From NCBI RefSeq assembly GCF_016865235.1, contig NZ_CP064030.1, positions 3,472,001-3,536,000 of the forward strand: 64,000 nucleotides of DNA, read 5' to 3'. Below, one piece after another: positions 62,797 through 64,000 of this stretch. Position 1 is the first letter of the stretch; every line of letters begins with the position of its first letter. The stretch is from Dyella caseinilytica. GTDB taxonomy: Bacteria; Pseudomonadota; Gammaproteobacteria; Xanthomonadales; Rhodanobacteraceae. A program made the position numbers and the translations under genes. Below the pieces are notes generated by a model. The model was given only the letters and a program-made list of their open reading frames with translations, was not told where the DNA came from and did no database searches.

Positions 62797-64000
62797 TCAA
62801 TGTGCTTGCACGGTGACATCCGAACCGTCTTGCAGTACATCCGGTGGCGAAAGCACCACATCGTCGCCTGCATTCACGGAAGCAGGGATCAAACGCATAT
62901 CGCCATAGTCTTGTGACGACGGTTGCACGGCCTGCCGCCGCGCCTTGCCATGCGCGACGATAAAAACGCTGTCCGAACCCTCACGCTGGACGATCGCCTT
63001 GGCCGGCACCAGCACGCCCTTGGGCGCTTGCGCGGCCACAGCAGGCTTCGTTTCCAGGAAGGACACGCGCACGCCCATGTCCGGCACGATGCGGGCATCT
63101 TTCTGCTCTAACGCCACGCGCACTTTCACGGTCGCCTTGCCGCGATCGGCAGCAGGCACGATGGCGATCACGTGCGCGGGAATTTTCCAATCCGGGTAGG
63201 CATCAAGCACCGCTTCTGCTGGCATCTTGGGAAGGACGCGGCCGATGTAGGCCTCGTTGACGTCCACATCGACTTCCAAGGAATTCATGTCCACGATGGT
63301 GCCAACACCGGTGCGCGTAAAACCGCCACCAGCCGAAAACGGTGATATGACTTCGCCGATCTGCGCATCCTTGGTGGTGATGACGCCATCGAACGGTGCG
63401 CGTATCACGCAGTAGTCGAAATTCACCTGTGCCTGCACCGTATTGGCATCGGCAGCAGCCGCCTGCTTCTGCTGCGAGACCAGCTGCGCACGTGTGCTGT
63501 CAGCAAGCGTGCGCGCCTGCTCGGCAACCTGCTTGGACACGAGTCCTTGTTTGGCGAGTACATCGTCGCGCGTGGCATCACGCAGATTCTGCGCCAACTG
63601 GCTCTTATATTGATCAACCAGCGCATAGGCAGCCTTGGCTTGTGCAGCCGCAGTGTCCAGCGCAGCTTTGTAGGCACTGTCGTCCAGGCGCGCAAGGATC
63701 TGATCTTTCTTGACGCGATCCCCTTCCTCGATCAGCACTTCGGTCAAGGTGCCGGTGATCTGCGCAGACACGGTGGCTTGGCGACGCGCCGTGACATACC
63801 CGGTTGCCTGCAACACGGCGCCTGCTGACGGATCGCTCCCCGCCGCAACCGCGGTTGCGGTATGCACTGCAATAGCGCGATGACTGGACATCCACCAGCC
63901 GCCGACACCAAGCACCACGATGGCCAACACGATTGCAGCAATGATCCACACCCAGCGCCCCGAACCACCACTGTTGTGATCCTCACGCTGATGGCGCTCG
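62797..64000 (-). CDS. Periplasmic adaptor (MacA/HlyD type), 5' end cut by window
   Basis: The minus-strand frame stays open to the window edge, so the first residues are missing. The visible N-terminal part ends with a membrane anchor WIIAAIVLAIVVLGVGGWW. It is followed by a lipoyl/hairpin adaptor: GYVTARRQATVSAQITGTLTEVLIEEGDRVKKDQILARLDD, a coiled-coil of Gln/Ala heptads (about residues 105-180 from the visible GTG), then IRAPFDGVITTKDAQIGEVISP and a beta-barrel end. It bridges the permease to an outer-membrane channel. First gene of the exporter operon. Confidence 0.92.
   Translation of the reverse strand, partial: ERHQREDHNSGGSGRWVWIIAAIVLAIVVLGVGGWWMSSHRAIAVHTATAVAAGSDPSAGAVLQATGYVTARRQATVSAQITGTLTEVLIEEGDRVKKDQILARLDDSAYKAALDTAAAQAKAAYALVDQYKSQLAQNLRDATRDDVLAKQGLVSKQVAEQARTLADSTRAQLVSQQKQAAAADANTVQAQVNFDYCVIRAPFDGVITTKDAQIGEVISPFSAGGGFTRTGVGTIVDMNSLEVDVDVNEAYIGRVLPKMPAEAVLDAYPDWKIPAHVIAIVPAADRGKATVKVRVALEQKDARIVPDMGVRVSFLETKPAVAAQAPKGVLVPAKAIVQREGSDSVFIVAHGKARRQAVQPSSQDYGDMRLIPASVNAGDDVVLSPPDVLQDGSDVTVQAH

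Overview
The window is chromosomal DNA of a GC-rich Gram-negative gammaproteobacterium. The LptFG lipopolysaccharide exporter genes, HolC, single-chain SdaA, large PurL, a periplasmic ATP-dependent ligase and a chaperone-usher fimbrial cluster all fit this. Protein flavour and the dispersed palindromes (TCATCCCGG-type and CCTCACCCCAACCC-type) suggest Xanthomonadales, most likely Rhodanobacteraceae (Dyella/Luteibacter/Frateuria-like). That placement is inference; no rRNA operon is present to confirm it.

Layout. 1-6 kb: the end of a trypsin-like protease, uppP, then an unusual single gene (2889-5420) encoding carrier protein + thioesterase + cytochrome P450 in one polypeptide, then def facing it. 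6-10 kb: the cstA-ybdD nutrient-uptake pair and two small envelope proteins. 10-16 kb (minus): purL, a membrane protein, a glycosyltransferase and a DMT permease. 16-20 kb: ligE-like DNA ligase, dsbC and xerD (minus), and an RDD protein (plus). 20-27 kb: a PHB depolymerase, threonine aldolase, lptF-lptG-PIN operon, pepA and holC. 27-37 kb: a very large propeller-type hybrid histidine kinase, a translationally coupled yceI / cytochrome b561 / yceI operon, a glutaredoxin-like protein, sdaA, and an OmpR-type two-component pair. 37-39.4 kb: a candidate small RNA, a rimK / RimB-like pair, tRNA-Gly(CCC), and a 270-bp element bounded by perfect 30-bp inverted repeats. 39.4-49.6 kb: a FecR-like secreted protein, thiS-thiG, trmB, an SLC13/RCK transporter, a nucleotide-sugar dehydrogenase, a Rieske protein, an AraC-MGMT fusion and a DMT exporter. 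49.6-56.6 kb (minus): a complete chaperone-usher fimbrial operon (major pilin, chaperone, usher, adhesin, three minor pilins). 57-64 kb: a LysR/MFS divergent pair and a split MacAB-like ABC exporter cut by the window end.

Most of the window is housekeeping. The items most worth attention are the carrier-thioesterase-P450 fusion, which carries three complete sets of active-site motifs but has no biosynthetic neighbours, and the nested inverted-repeat element beside tRNA-Gly. Next come a candidate sRNA locus with its own terminator and the AT-rich minor pilin genes. Starts were set from Shine-Dalgarno placement, overlaps and family length where these could be seen; ambiguous starts are flagged. 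GC figures quoted are hand counts of single sequence lines.
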